Positions 34,349 through 43,619 are shown, numbered from the stretch's first letter. The stretch: 64,000 bases of DNA from Candidatus Flexicrinis affinis (GCA_016716525.1 JADJWE010000009.1:248001-312000), one strand, 5' to 3'. Notes: generated by a model not told the origin, from the sequence alone. A program made the numbers and translations.

Positions 34349-34915
34349 TTACTCGCTCCGCTTCCAGCACGACAGCAGGTGATCGTTCACCATGCCGTGC
34401 GACTGCATCATGGCGTAGACGATGGTCGGGCCGACGAACGTGAAGCCGCGCTTTTTGAGGTCTTTGCTGAGCGCCTCGGCCTCGGGCGTCACGGCCGGGA
34501 TCTGCGACATCTCGGTGAAGCGATGGTCGATCGGCGTGCCGTTCACGAATCGCCACACGTAGGCGTCGAAGCTGCCGAATTCCTCCTGCACATTCAGGAA
34601 GGCGCGGGCGTTCTTGATCGCCCCTGTGATCTTGAGCCGGTTGCGGATGATGCCGGGGTTCTGCAGCAGAGACTCGACCTTGGCGTCGTCATAGGCCGCG
34701 ACCTTGTGCACGTCGAAGTTGTCGAACGCGGCGCGGTAATTCTCGCGCTTGCGCAGTACGGTGATCCAACTGAGGCCGGCCTGCGCGCCTTCGAGGCAAA
34801 TCTTCTCGAACCACGCGCGATCGTCATGACAGGGCTGGCCCCACTCCGTATCGTGGTACGCCTCATACAGCGGATCGCCCACACACCACGGGCAGCGGAT
34901 CTTCGAGTCGGTCAT
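34349..34915 (-). CDS. tag: DNA-3-methyladenine glycosylase I
   Basis: 188 residues, the length of E. coli Tag (187). The zinc ligands of Tag are all found with a constant offset of four: Cys8 (RCPWC), His21 (YHDTEWG), His179 and Cys183 (NDHLLSCW). The base-recognising Glu is Glu42 in CLEGAQAGLSW. It excises 3-methyladenine from alkylated DNA. GGAGG precedes the ATG. Divergent from the beta-lactamase-like gene. Confidence 0.96.
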   Translation of the reverse strand: MTDSKIRCPWCVGDPLYEAYHDTEWGQPCHDDRAWFEKICLEGAQAGLSWITVLRKRENYRAAFDNFDVHKVAAYDDAKVESLLQNPGIIRNRLKITGAIKNARAFLNVQEEFGSFDAYVWRFVNGTPIDHRFTEMSQIPAVTPEAEALSKDLKKRGFTFVGPTIVYAMMQSHGMVNDHLLSCWKRSE

Positions 34916-35007
34916 GGCGGATGCCTCCGGTTGGCGACAGTCGTACGCTGATTATACCGCACAAGTGTTCTAATTGCGTCAATGTCGATGCCGGGTTGGC
35001 GTGCGAA

Positions 35008-35036
35008 TCGACAACGCTTTTGGGTACAGATATACT
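35008..35036 (+). promoter_or_regulatory. Candidate sigma-70 promoter of the beta-lactamase-like gene
   Basis: TCGACA (35008-35013), a 17-bp spacer and TATACT (35031-35036) match the consensus well; the start codon lies at 35108, giving a leader of ~65 nt. Confidence 0.5.
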
Positions 35037-35107
35037 CTCGCCACCAACCCCACGAATAGGCACGTTTTCACTGGCGAGCACGTTTCAAAACAGGGCAGGG
35101 TGATGCC

Positions 35108-36685
35108 ATGACGGATGTCCGCTACTCCCGCAAGCTCGGTATTGTGTGTTGTGCACTGCTATGCGTCGCCTTGGTGTTTGCCGGGACGCCGGCCTCGGCC
35201 CAGAACACGGATGCGGAGACGCTCGCCCGGATCGACGCCCACGTCGAGCGCGTGATGGCGATGCTCGACATTCGCGGGGTGGCGGTGGGCATCGTGCAGG
35301 GCGACACCGTCGTGCATCTGAAAGGGTACGGTCGCGCCGACGAAGACGGCCGCGCGATGACGCCGCAAACCCCGGTTGTGCTCGCGTCGATCAGCAAGTC
35401 GTTCACGGGGCTGGCGATCCAGCAGCTCGTCGAGGCCGGTCAGCTCGAAATCGGGACGCCGGTCGCCGATATTTTGGACTGGTTCCCGTATCCCGATATT
35501 CGCGTGTCGCACCTGCTCTATCAGACGGGGGGCTTCACGACCATCAGCGGGACGTCGTATCTGGCCGGCGGCCGCCGCGACGATGGCGCGCTGGAAGACA
35601 CCATGCGGCGAGTGGTCGTCGACTATCCGCCTGTGCGCGAGCCGGGCGTCCAGTTCGAGTACAGCAACACCAACTACGATCTGCTCGGGCTGATCGTGCA
35701 GGTCGTCAGCGGACAGCCTTACGAAGCCTATGTGCAGGCGAACATATTCACGCCGCTCGGCATGACAAGCAGCTACACGTCGCTCGAAGCCGCACAGGCA
35801 GGCGGCCTGTCGCAGGGCTATACGCCGGTCTTCGACCAGATGCGCCCCGTGGACTCCGTCTACTCCCGCGGCCATATTGCCTCAGCGGGGCTGATCTCCA
35901 GCGCGGAGGACATGACCCGCTACCACATCGCCCTGCTCAACGGCGGGCAGTACGGGGATGCCACGGTGCTGTCGGCGGAGGGCGTCACTGCGCTGCACAC
36001 GCCCGGTCACATGACCGACCTGTGGAACGGCTACGGGATGGGCTGGTGGCGCTACCCGTTCTGGGCCGGCGTCGAGGACCGCGGAGTCTATACGGTCGAA
36101 TATCCGTACGTACTGGAGCATACCGGCACGGCCAACAACTACATTTCGTATCAGTATCTTGTGCCTGCACGACAACTGGGCATCGTCGTGCTCGTCAATT
36201 CGTACGATCCCACGCACGAGTCGTTGTATTACAACCTCCCGAACGGGATCGCGGAACTTCTCATCGGCTATGCGGAGGCTGCGGCGCTGCCGGCGCGCGA
36301 AGACTTCCTGACTCAAAACGGTCTGGTCGTCATGCGCGTCCTGCTGGCGATCTGGGTCGTCATGGCGCTGTTGGCCCTGCGCAAGATCGTGCTGTGGTGG
36401 CGCGACTCGTCGGCCAAACCGCGCAGCGCACTCCGCCGGCTGGCGGCCATCGCGATCCCTGCGCTGCTGGATGTCGGCGTGTTGGTGCTGGTGCTCGTCA
36501 TCCTGCCACCCAGCGCGGACTCCACGATCGACTCGATTCTCGCCTACCTGCCCGAAACGCCGATACTGCTCTACGGCCTGATTGGGCTTGCGGCCGGGTG
36601 GGGTGCGATCCGCACGCTGCTGTATGTAGCGCTGCTGGTGCTGAATCGGCAGCCGCAGCCCGTCGCAAATATCGCTTCACGGTGA
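35108..36685 (+). CDS. Class C beta-lactamase-like serine hydrolase with C-terminal membrane domain
   Basis: 525 residues. Signal peptide (KLGIVCCALLCVALVFAGTPASAQ), then a serine hydrolase domain with SISKS (Ser-x-x-Lys, ~98-101), YSNTNYD (Tyr-x-Asn) and EHTGTANN (His-Thr-Gly replacing Lys-Thr-Gly). After ~410 three hydrophobic helices follow (VVMRVLLAIWVVMALLAL, ALLDVGVLVLVLVIL, ILLYGLIGLAAGWGAI). This plan, a periplasmic or outer hydrolase tethered by a C-terminal membrane domain, is found in D-aminopeptidase/PBP4*-like proteins that act on cell-wall or peptide substrates. Antibiotic hydrolysis is not implied. Confidence 0.9.
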   Translation: MTDVRYSRKLGIVCCALLCVALVFAGTPASAQNTDAETLARIDAHVERVMAMLDIRGVAVGIVQGDTVVHLKGYGRADEDGRAMTPQTPVVLASISKSFTGLAIQQLVEAGQLEIGTPVADILDWFPYPDIRVSHLLYQTGGFTTISGTSYLAGGRRDDGALEDTMRRVVVDYPPVREPGVQFEYSNTNYDLLGLIVQVVSGQPYEAYVQANIFTPLGMTSSYTSLEAAQAGGLSQGYTPVFDQMRPVDSVYSRGHIASAGLISSAEDMTRYHIALLNGGQYGDATVLSAEGVTALHTPGHMTDLWNGYGMGWWRYPFWAGVEDRGVYTVEYPYVLEHTGTANNYISYQYLVPARQLGIVVLVNSYDPTHESLYYNLPNGIAELLIGYAEAAALPAREDFLTQNGLVVMRVLLAIWVVMALLALRKIVLWWRDSSAKPRSALRRLAAIAIPALLDVGVLVLVLVILPPSADSTIDSILAYLPETPILLYGLIGLAAGWGAIRTLLYVALLVLNRQPQPVANIASR

Positions 36686-36779
36686 CGCCGAGTCGATCTA
36701 TCGGCACAGGAGGTAAAATCGCTTCATCAGCCGTTCGAGGTGGCAGTAACGACGATCCTTGCTGCGACGGAGGCTTTAC

Positions 36780-37742
36780 GTGCGCGTGTTTCGACTTGTT
36801 GTACTCCTACTCAGCGTTGTTCTCGCAAGAAGCACAGCGACCAGTGAACCTGTTGTCCTGAATGGGGATATCGCCTATGCATCCGATCAGGATGGCGACT
36901 TTGAGATTTATGTGATGGAGGCCGATGGATCAAATATCCGGCAACTGACATCGAATTCGGAAGACGACTCTGAGCCGATTTGGTCTCCAACGGGAGAAGA
37001 GATCCTATTCACTCGGGATGTCGGTACGCACACTGAAATCTTCAAGATGCTGCCGGATGGAACGAACCAGACCAGCTTAACACCGGATCTATTCAGTTAT
37101 GATGGGCAGTGGTCACCTGACGGATTGAGAATAGCATTCACGGTAGTGACGGCTTCAGGCAGTCAGAATGTATATGTTATGGACGCCGATGGATCGAATA
37201 AAGTCAACCTCATAGATGACGACACAATCCGCGTAAACGCAGCTCCATTATGGTCAAATGATGGTAATCACGTCTACTTCATAACGGATAGAGAGTATCC
37301 TTATGGGTCTGCATTGGACCCAACAACTGTAGACTTATATCGTATGGAAGCAAGCGGCGCGAATCCTACCAAAATCTTTACTATGGGGATCTATTTCTCG
37401 GGAATGGATATTTCGCCCGTCGATCCGACGCTCCTCGTATACGGCAGCGCGAGACTAGGCGGCGCGATCTTCACAAGAAACCTGGCAAGTTCTCAAGAGA
37501 GCGTGCTGGTCAATGGCGTTGACGATTCGGGTGCATATCCTGCGTGGGCTCCTGATGGCAGCAAGCTCGTCTTCGCAAGAGGCGGGACTGCACTTGCAAC
37601 CATGGACCCCTCCGGCGCAAACGTAGTCGATCTGCGCGTGTTCGATACCTCAGTACGAGTACGCAGTCCACACTGGCAGCCCATTGTCACTGAGCCAACG
37701 GATGCAGAAGCGCGACCATGCGGCAGGCACAGCCAACCGTAA
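36780..37742 (+). CDS. Secreted TolB-like propeller protein, lower-GC gene
   Basis: 320 residues: short hydrophobic leader (RVFRLVVLLLSVVLARS) and TolB/PD40 blades: AYASDQDGDFEIYVMEADGSNIRQLT, DGQWSPDGLRIAFT, NVYVMDADGSNKVNL. The GTG at 36780 was chosen because GGAGG ends six bases before it; a TTG at 36759 would lie upstream of that site. Codon choice is visibly less GC-rich than in its neighbours (many GAT, TCA, AAT, ATA), which may reflect horizontal transfer. Last residues (EARPCGRHSQP) look like a run-on tail. Confidence 0.8.
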   Translation: MRVFRLVVLLLSVVLARSTATSEPVVLNGDIAYASDQDGDFEIYVMEADGSNIRQLTSNSEDDSEPIWSPTGEEILFTRDVGTHTEIFKMLPDGTNQTSLTPDLFSYDGQWSPDGLRIAFTVVTASGSQNVYVMDADGSNKVNLIDDDTIRVNAAPLWSNDGNHVYFITDREYPYGSALDPTTVDLYRMEASGANPTKIFTMGIYFSGMDISPVDPTLLVYGSARLGGAIFTRNLASSQESVLVNGVDDSGAYPAWAPDGSKLVFARGGTALATMDPSGANVVDLRVFDTSVRVRSPHWQPIVTEPTDAEARPCGRHSQP

Positions 37743-37824
37743 CACGTTATCGCTTGTGCGATCAGACGCCGTGGGTCGCATCGGATCGTCGAGTCGGTCA
37801 GAGCATGGCCTGTGGCATCCCGCT

Positions 37825-38127
37825 CTACTTATAGAAGTTGTACTCCCCGCCGGCGCGCTGGATCGCGTCGTAGTCCGCCCAGTGGATGATGCGCAGATGC
37901 TCGGACGCGTCCAGCCCCTTGCGCGCCACAATCGACCGGAACGCCGCGGCGATCTCGTCGGTCAGGCCGGACTGCTCGGCTTCCGTGCGCTGGCGCTCGG
38001 TCTGGAATACCAGCGTCACACCGCCCCGAAACCGATCCATCGAACTACGCCGCAGCTCTCTGTACCGCCCGTGCAGCTCGTCGGCGGCTTCGAACATCAG
38101 TGCGTTGATCCGCTTATCCTGTGTCAT
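37825..38127 (-). CDS. Small hypothetical protein (100 aa)
   Basis: Soluble, charged, helical protein: MTQDKRINALMFEAADELHGRYRELRRSSMDRF, then VTLVFQTERQRTEAEQSGLTDEIAAAF and a Trp/Tyr end IHWADYDAIQRAGGEYNFYK. I do not recognise a family. GGAGGAAGG lies before the ATG, supporting expression. It follows the CAP-like gene by 25 bp in the same direction and may be co-transcribed with it. Confidence 0.6.
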   Translation of the reverse strand: MTQDKRINALMFEAADELHGRYRELRRSSMDRFRGGVTLVFQTERQRTEAEQSGLTDEIAAAFRSIVARKGLDASEHLRIIHWADYDAIQRAGGEYNFYK

Positions 38128-38152
38128 GTGGCCTTCCTCCGTCGTCCGGCGA

Positions 38153-39448
38153 CTACGGCTGATTCGGCAGATCGACCACGCAGCGCCCGGCGCTGGCCTC
38201 GCAGGTGGCGATTACCTCGTTGTTCAGCTTCACGTCGAACGTGCCGTCCAGCCAGAAGCGCTGATCCGGGAACAACCGCCCGCGCGACTCACGCACGACA
38301 CGGCATTCCCTCGGCCGCGACGGCGACGGCGACACGCCGCCGGCATACGCCTGCACGCACGAGCCGGACGGGAACGCGAACGTGCTGATGGTCGACCACC
38401 AGTACATCGGCATGGTGAAGGTCGCGCCAACCAGTGACACGCCGCGCAGATCGGCGGCATACCGTTCGACGTTGATGACGGTCAGCGCGTCCTCGTCGTA
38501 CAGGATCAGCAGTTCCGGCCCGGGCACCGGCGTCGGCGTGAGGGTCGGCGTGGGCGTATTGGTGATGCGCGGCGTCGGCGTACGTGACGGCGTAAACGTC
38601 GGCGTGAACGTGGAGGTCGGCGTCACCGTCGGCACCAGCTCGGGAATCCAGATCAGGTCGGACGTCAGGTCGACCTCGATCAGGTTCTCGTACGTGTCGT
38701 CGGAGAGCAGCATGTACAGTTTGCCGCCCGCGCGCGCCGGCACCGGAAGCTCCTCGGCCCAGTCGATCCACTCACCGTTCATCATCGGATGGCCGGACTC
38801 GTCGAAGAAACGGACTTTGGTCGGGCGTTTGATGTTCTTGTTGTCGGTGCTGTACGGATAGCGCTCGATGGTCTGGTGCAGCGTGCGCGTCTCCGGATCG
38901 TACAGCGACGGCAGCACGCCCGGGCGCGACCCCAGCACGACGATATAAATGTAGCGCCCGAAGCTGATCGGCAGCGCGGCGATCCCCACCTCGCGATAGG
39001 TCGGGTTGGTGGCGGCGCGCCGGTGCAGCGGCGATCCTTTCCAGAAGTCGATCGACGTGTCCAGGTTGCGAATCGCCGCAATCTCTTCCACGGCGATCTG
39101 CGCCGAGGTGCCGTAGGTCGGCCACTGGAACGGTTCCCAGCGGGCGCGCTCCTTGGGCAGGTCGTTGATGCGCCCGCGGTGGATCTGCACGCCGTCGGGG
39201 TAGGGCCGCAGCGTGCTTACGTACGCGGCTTGAAAGTACGCCAGCGCGTCCAGCGTCGTGTTGCGTTTGAGCGGAGCGAGGCCTTCCGACATGCGCCACT
39301 CATTCAGACGAGCCAGCATTTCGAGTTCGGCGTACGGATCACGGCGCGGTCCGGTTGTTGATTGGGCCAGCACGAACGTGCCGATAATCAGCAGCGGGAC
39401 AAGCGCGAGTGCCAGCTTGACAACGATATGGCGGCGGCCATGCGACAT
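38153..39448 (-). CDS. Secreted CAP/SCP-domain protein with Thr/Pro linker
   Basis: 431 residues: signal sequence (HIVVKLALALVPLLIIGTFVLA), then a CAP-like domain (~45-190): MLARLNEWRMSEGLAPLKRNTTLDALAYFQA, VQIHRGRIND, WKGSPLHRRAATNPTYREVGIAAL. A beta-rich middle follows, then a short TPT/TFTPTFTPSRTPTPR linker (~295-330) and a C-terminal Cys-containing domain. CAP proteins are extracellular and of diverse role. GAGGAT before 39448 supports this start over 39499. Confidence 0.78.
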   Translation of the reverse strand: MSHGRRHIVVKLALALVPLLIIGTFVLAQSTTGPRRDPYAELEMLARLNEWRMSEGLAPLKRNTTLDALAYFQAAYVSTLRPYPDGVQIHRGRINDLPKERARWEPFQWPTYGTSAQIAVEEIAAIRNLDTSIDFWKGSPLHRRAATNPTYREVGIAALPISFGRYIYIVVLGSRPGVLPSLYDPETRTLHQTIERYPYSTDNKNIKRPTKVRFFDESGHPMMNGEWIDWAEELPVPARAGGKLYMLLSDDTYENLIEVDLTSDLIWIPELVPTVTPTSTFTPTFTPSRTPTPRITNTPTPTLTPTPVPGPELLILYDEDALTVINVERYAADLRGVSLVGATFTMPMYWWSTISTFAFPSGSCVQAYAGGVSPSPSRPRECRVVRESRGRLFPDQRFWLDGTFDVKLNNEVIATCEASAGRCVVDLPNQP

Positions 39449-39566
39449 GGGACGATCCTCGGTGGTGGATAGCGGTCGTGTCGGGCGATGGGACGGCACC
39501 CATTAGAGCTTGAATTGCGCGGTTTGGCGAACGATTCTCACGCAGAATGGGCCGCGCATGCGCGCA

Positions 39567-40475
39567 TCACACTGGGACCGCCGCGTGCTCGCGCACGAAC
39601 GCCGCGACCTGCGCCATCGCGTCGACGGCCTGCGGAAGCTCGGGATAGTTCAAAGGCCACACGTGCCACAAGCGCGGTTCGACGCACAGCGTGACCGGCG
39701 ATCCGGCTTTGGCGGCGGCGTCGGTGTACCGCACGGCATCGCCGCATAGCAGCTCGCGCTCCCCGGCGAAGATCAATGTCGGCGGCAATCCGGACAGATC
39801 GCCGAGGACCGGCGACGCCAGCGGACTCTCACCGTCCGATCCGCGGATGTACGAGGCGTGAAACTTCTGGAGGGCGCGCGGATGCAGCATTTCGTCGGTC
39901 TTGGCTGCCGGGTCCTCGTCCCGCGAGCGGGACATATCTGCCACGGGCGAGATGGCGACTGCGCACGCCGGCATCGGGTCGCCGGACTGCTTGAGCGCCT
40001 GCAGCAGCGCCAGCGTCAGGTTACCGCCCGCCGAGTCTCCCGCGACGATCAGCCGCTCGGCCGGGACGCCGTTCGCCAACAGCGCCTGATATGCCGCCAG
40101 CGAGTCGTCCACCGCGGCCGGGAACGGGTGCTCTGGAGCCAGCCGGTAGTCGATCATCAGCACCGATCCGCCGATGTGCTTTGCCAGATTGCCGCAGTAG
40201 GTCCGGTGCAGAACTGCCGCCGGCATGATGAAACCGCCGCCGTGGAGATACAGCACGACCGGCCCGGACTCGCTCTCTGCCGCCCGGAACCACTCGGCGG
40301 GCCGGCCCGCGATCGTCGTCTTGGCGGTCGTCACGCCTGCGGGAATTCGCGCCGCGCCCAACGTAAGGTCATTGAGCCATCGAAACGTCGTCATAGGGAC
40401 GTAACCCGTCATCCAGCGGATAACGGAAAGCCCGCGGCGGATGCGTTGTTCGGCGTGAGAGATGTTGGCGCTCAT
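39567..40475 (-). CDS. HSL-family alpha/beta hydrolase (esterase/lipase)
   Basis: 302 residues with the hormone-sensitive-lipase group signature: oxyanion motif YLHGGGFIMP (~76-85), YRLAPEHPFPAAVDD, nucleophile GDSAGGNLTLALL (Ser ~149), acid region FAGERELLCGD and a His in PRLWHVWPLN. Acts on short-chain esters in the cytoplasm. The last part has AVDAMAQVAAFVREH as expected for the final helix. Stands between a CAP gene and a divergent GNAT gene. Confidence 0.9.
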   Translation of the reverse strand: MSANISHAEQRIRRGLSVIRWMTGYVPMTTFRWLNDLTLGAARIPAGVTTAKTTIAGRPAEWFRAAESESGPVVLYLHGGGFIMPAAVLHRTYCGNLAKHIGGSVLMIDYRLAPEHPFPAAVDDSLAAYQALLANGVPAERLIVAGDSAGGNLTLALLQALKQSGDPMPACAVAISPVADMSRSRDEDPAAKTDEMLHPRALQKFHASYIRGSDGESPLASPVLGDLSGLPPTLIFAGERELLCGDAVRYTDAAAKAGSPVTLCVEPRLWHVWPLNYPELPQAVDAMAQVAAFVREHAAVPV

Positions 40476-40576
40476 CGGGGTTTGGTATCCTCAGAATTGC
40501 TGCACAGTTCCTTATGGTATAGTACCGCGGTCTGGGCCGGCATTCTCAGCACGTTGCATGATCGAAGAAGGGTGAG

Positions 40577-41137
40577 ATGACGACCACGTTCGATTTTTCA
40601 TATTTTCCGACACTTGAAACCGAGCGCCTCATTCTTCGACGCATTACTCCGAAGGATGTCGCGGACGTCTTCGCCATCCGCGCCGACTATCAGGCGACCA
40701 AGCTCAACATTGGCGCACCTTATACGACGGTCGAACAAGCTGGCAGTCTGATTCACCGGATGCAGGACAACTTCATGGAAGGCTCGGAGCTGCGCTGGGG
40801 CGTTACGCAGCGCGGCAGCGACCGCGTGATCGGCATGATCGGCTTCAATTACTGGGTGCAGGCCGACCGGCGCGCGGCGGTCGGGTTCGACCTCAACCGC
40901 CAGTACTGGGGGCAGGGCATCATGAGCGAAGCGCTGATCGCGGTCGTGGGCTTCGGCTTCGAGTCGATGGGTCTCAATCGTATCGAGGCCGACTGCTCGA
41001 TCATGAACGTCGCGTCCCAGCGAGTACTGGAAAAAGCCGGGTTCAAGATCGAAGGCCGCCAGCGCGAGCACTACTACCTCGACGGCGTGTACTACGATCT
41101 GCTGCTGTGGGGGCTGCTGCGCTCCGACATGGAGTAG
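40577..41137 (+). CDS. RimJ/RimL-type GNAT acetyltransferase
   Basis: 186 residues: LETERLILRRITPKDVADVFAIRAD at the start, GMIGFNYW, VGFDLNRQYWGQGIMSEALIAVVGFGFESMGLNRIEADC (Gln/Gly acetyl-CoA loop) and NVASQRVLEKAGFKIEGRQRE. This is the Acetyltransf_3 group that modifies ribosomal protein N termini or small amines; the exact substrate is unknown. Intact, in contrast to the damaged GNAT gene at 14975. Confidence 0.92.
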   Translation: MTTTFDFSYFPTLETERLILRRITPKDVADVFAIRADYQATKLNIGAPYTTVEQAGSLIHRMQDNFMEGSELRWGVTQRGSDRVIGMIGFNYWVQADRRAAVGFDLNRQYWGQGIMSEALIAVVGFGFESMGLNRIEADCSIMNVASQRVLEKAGFKIEGRQREHYYLDGVYYDLLLWGLLRSDME

Positions 41138-41146
41138 CCCAAAGTC

Positions 41147-42307
41147 CTAGATGTCGTGCAGGTCGAGCGCCTCGTCTACGACGGTCGTCATGAAGCGGAA
41201 GAACTGCGCGTTCACGGCCATATTTTCCTCCATCGTGTGCCCGGTCATCTCGGGGTAGATGTCCGCCATGTTCAAGTCATAGAGATTAAAGGCGGCGCCG
41301 AGCATGTATACCTCGATGTACTTACAACTCGCTGAGGCGAGGTAAGCAAGCCGCACGCGGCGTGTGTCGCCGCGCCATCCACCATCGCGCAGACCGTTCA
41401 GGTATCCCTCGAACAACGCCTCGCACAGGTCGCGTGCCAGCATGACGTCGATCTCCATGAACAGCGGATCGATGATCAACGGAACGGCGATGTCCACCCC
41501 GATTGCGGCGTGTCCTACGTACGCCCAGTCGATTGCGATCGTCTCATATCCATCGTCGGCGGGCCGCAGAAACAGATTGCGCCGGACAGGGTCTTGGTGG
41601 CACAGCGTTTGGGGTAGCCGATCCAGCGTCGACAACAGCGACTCGCGGGCGTTCCACAAGCGCCAGAACTGCTCGATGGAGTCCGCGGGGAAGATCTCTC
41701 GCACATGTGGGAGGTTCAAGTTGTCGAGAATCTTCGGGACGTGCGGGACTGTGGCATCGGCGATCTGGCGGAGCCACCCGTTCGACATCCACGGCGCCTG
41801 CGGGGCTGGACGTCCGTTCAGATATTGCGCGTTGAACAGGCCGATATTGCGCGCATGGGCCGTGTACTCGGCGATGCTCCACGGTCCGGGTATCGCACCC
41901 GTAACATCCTCCTGCCAGATCCAGCAGGCCTCATCGGGGAACTCGGTCACGCCGTAGCCATGGACTGGCCGGAAGCGGCCCGGCACGTCGACGTCGAGAC
42001 CTGCGCGATAAAACTCGGCCTCGCGCTTCCAGTAATGGGTGCTGTCGGATTTCTCGTCGGGGCGGGCGCTTGTGACCTTCAGAATGACCGACCACGGCGT
42101 TGAGGCCCCAGCGCTAACCGCTGTGCCCGAATACCGGTACACGGCCGTCCCACCCGCGCCACCGCCGACGCCGCCGTGAACCGATGTCGATGACCATTCG
42201 GTGATCGTTAGTGCTTCGTCGTTTAGAACTTTGCGGATGATCGGCGTGAGGGTGGCGCTGTCGATGGATTGCAGGCGAGCTTGGACGGGATCGATAGAGT
42301 CGTTCAT
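41147..42307 (-). CDS. APH/choline-kinase-like phosphotransferase
   Basis: 386 residues of the aminoglycoside phosphotransferase/EcKinase-like fold. The catalytic loop reads TLCHQDPVRRNLFL (His-x-Asp-x4-Asn) and the metal Asp is in IAIDWAYVGHAAIGVDIA. N-lobe phrases GGVGGGAGGTAVYRYSG and WSVILKVT fit the Gly loop and strand-3 Lys. Members phosphorylate small molecules; neither antibiotic resistance nor any substrate can be inferred. Its stop is 9 bp from the convergent GNAT stop. Confidence 0.85.
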   Translation of the reverse strand: MNDSIDPVQARLQSIDSATLTPIIRKVLNDEALTITEWSSTSVHGGVGGGAGGTAVYRYSGTAVSAGASTPWSVILKVTSARPDEKSDSTHYWKREAEFYRAGLDVDVPGRFRPVHGYGVTEFPDEACWIWQEDVTGAIPGPWSIAEYTAHARNIGLFNAQYLNGRPAPQAPWMSNGWLRQIADATVPHVPKILDNLNLPHVREIFPADSIEQFWRLWNARESLLSTLDRLPQTLCHQDPVRRNLFLRPADDGYETIAIDWAYVGHAAIGVDIAVPLIIDPLFMEIDVMLARDLCEALFEGYLNGLRDGGWRGDTRRVRLAYLASASCKYIEVYMLGAAFNLYDLNMADIYPEMTGHTMEENMAVNAQFFRFMTTVVDEALDLHDI

Positions 42308-42390
42308 GGCCGCGTTCCCCCCGGATAAGGCCGACGTTCGATGTCCGTATTCGCATTATACGGACGATTCCGATATCCGGGGGCCGGACT

Positions 42391-42798
42391 CTAGGCCAAC
42401 CGCCAGTTCACGCGTGTGACGGGGAGGGACTCGAAGTCGTTGTCACTTGTAATAAGACTAGCGTCAAGACGCCGGGTTTGAGCAGCGATCAGAAGGTCCA
42501 GATCGGATGATGTTTTGCCCAGTCGACGGTTCTCGACCCACAGTGCGCTCGCCGCAATCCAATCGTCGTCAGTGAGCGCTTCCCACACAAGTTCCGTCTT
42601 CAGACGCTCGTCATAAATCAGTATCTGTCGATGTGCGCCGACATAACTGAGTCCGCGCCGAATCTCAAAGTCGACTGGGGGGACGAGAATGAGCGTATCG
42701 CCATCACGAAATGATGCCTTGAGACGATCTACAACAGGCTCGAAATTCTTGATTACATCGGATATGACGTTTGTGTCCAGTACGAAGCGGCGACTCAC
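42391..42798 (-). CDS. vapC: VapC-family PIN-domain toxin ribonuclease
   Basis: 135 residues. PIN acids are in place: Asp8 (FVLDTNVISDV), Glu45 (VDFEIRRG), Asp99/Asp101 (SSDLDLLIAAQ) and Asp119 (ITSDNDF). PIN toxins cut RNA, often initiator tRNA or rRNA, using Mg2+. The GTG start overlaps the TGA of the antitoxin gene (GTGA), so translation is coupled, the standard arrangement for such pairs. Confidence 0.9.
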   Translation of the reverse strand: MSRRFVLDTNVISDVIKNFEPVVDRLKASFRDGDTLILVPPVDFEIRRGLSYVGAHRQILIYDERLKTELVWEALTDDDWIAASALWVENRRLGKTSSDLDLLIAAQTRRLDASLITSDNDFESLPVTRVNWRLA

Positions 42799-43034
42799 AG
42801 AATCTCGCTATCCGTATCTGTCGTCTCGACATTCATCGCCCACTCGAGTTCTTCAAGCTGCTTCGCGGTCAATCCCGACTGAATATCATCTACTGCCATG
42901 TCGAACGCTCGAACTCTGGTTTCGTCAGGTTTTGTCGTAGATGACGCGTGCTTCTCGAGACGGGCAAGCAGCTCTGCCCGATCAGCGGGACTGAGAAGCT
43001 CAATGAGCCGCTCAACTTCTTCAAGCATCGTCAT
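42795..43034 (-). CDS. Antitoxin partner of VapC
   Basis: 79 residues, acidic: TMLEEVERLIELLSPADRAELLARLEKH, then TKPDETRVRAFDMAVDDIQSGLTAKQLEELEWAMNVE. The helical start resembles short addiction-module proteins but no AbrB or RHH DNA-binding motif is obvious; the C-terminal half would wrap the toxin. GAGGGA before the ATG at 43034 supports this start rather than 43109. First gene of the pair. Confidence 0.75.
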   Translation of the reverse strand: MTMLEEVERLIELLSPADRAELLARLEKHASSTTKPDETRVRAFDMAVDDIQSGLTAKQLEELEWAMNVETTDTDSEIL

Positions 43035-43098
43035 CGCGTATCCCTCAATTGCCAGTACACCAATTATAGCGCAGGCACTCAGCCACCCTGCAGACACA

Positions 43099-43130
43099 AA
43101 GTCCCGCACGTGTCAGAACATGCGGGACTT
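43099..43130 (-). terminator. Terminator of the secreted protein gene at 43158
   Basis: A perfect 10-bp stem AAGTCCCGCA / TGCGGGACTT with a 12-nt loop lies 28 nt after the stop at 43158 on the minus strand and is followed there by TTTGTG. Confidence 0.65.
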
Positions 43131-43157
43131 GATCGGCACGATTTGGCGGGTTTGGCC

Positions 43158-43619
43158 CTATCCCGGCAGGTAGACTTCCACGCCGCGGTCCGACCACAAG
43201 CCGCTCCGGTCGCCGATCTGGAAGACGCCGACCCCGTTGAGCCGGACGATGCCGGTGCCGGTCGCGGTCATCTCGATGCCGACGCCCTTGATCTTGACCT
43301 TGACGTTGTCGCCGGTAACGCTGGCCGTACCGTCGAAGCCGATATATTTGTGCAGTACGCAGTTTCCCTTCTGCTTGACGACTTTGAGGCCGTTGCCGGT
43401 GACGGTGATGACCGCGTCCCCGCCGCAGTCGAGCACCTTGAAGACACCGCTGCCGCTGACGTCTACGCTGCCGTCGCCGCGTAGCACGGCGCGACCGCTG
43501 CCGCTGGCCGTGAGCGTGCCGGTGCCGATGATCTGGGCGCTGTCGGCGAGCGCGGTTGCGCTCAACGCCAGCAGCAGGGCGAAAACAATCAGAAGTGACG
43601 TCGTACGCTTGGTTGTCAT
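43158..43619 (-). CDS. Secreted beta-rich protein of unknown function
   Basis: 153 residues with signal peptide (MTTKRTTSLLIVFALLLALSATALAD). The mature protein has Gly-rich short strands repeated about every 20 residues (GTGTLTASGSGRAVLRGDGSVDVSGSGVFKV, GVGIEMTATGTGIVRLNGVGVFQI), pointing to a beta-solenoid or adhesin-like fold similar to DUF2807 proteins. GGAGGAG precedes the ATG. Own terminator at 43099-43130. Divergent from ald. Confidence 0.75.
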   Translation of the reverse strand: MTTKRTTSLLIVFALLLALSATALADSAQIIGTGTLTASGSGRAVLRGDGSVDVSGSGVFKVLDCGGDAVITVTGNGLKVVKQKGNCVLHKYIGFDGTASVTGDNVKVKIKGVGIEMTATGTGIVRLNGVGVFQIGDRSGLWSDRGVEVYLPG

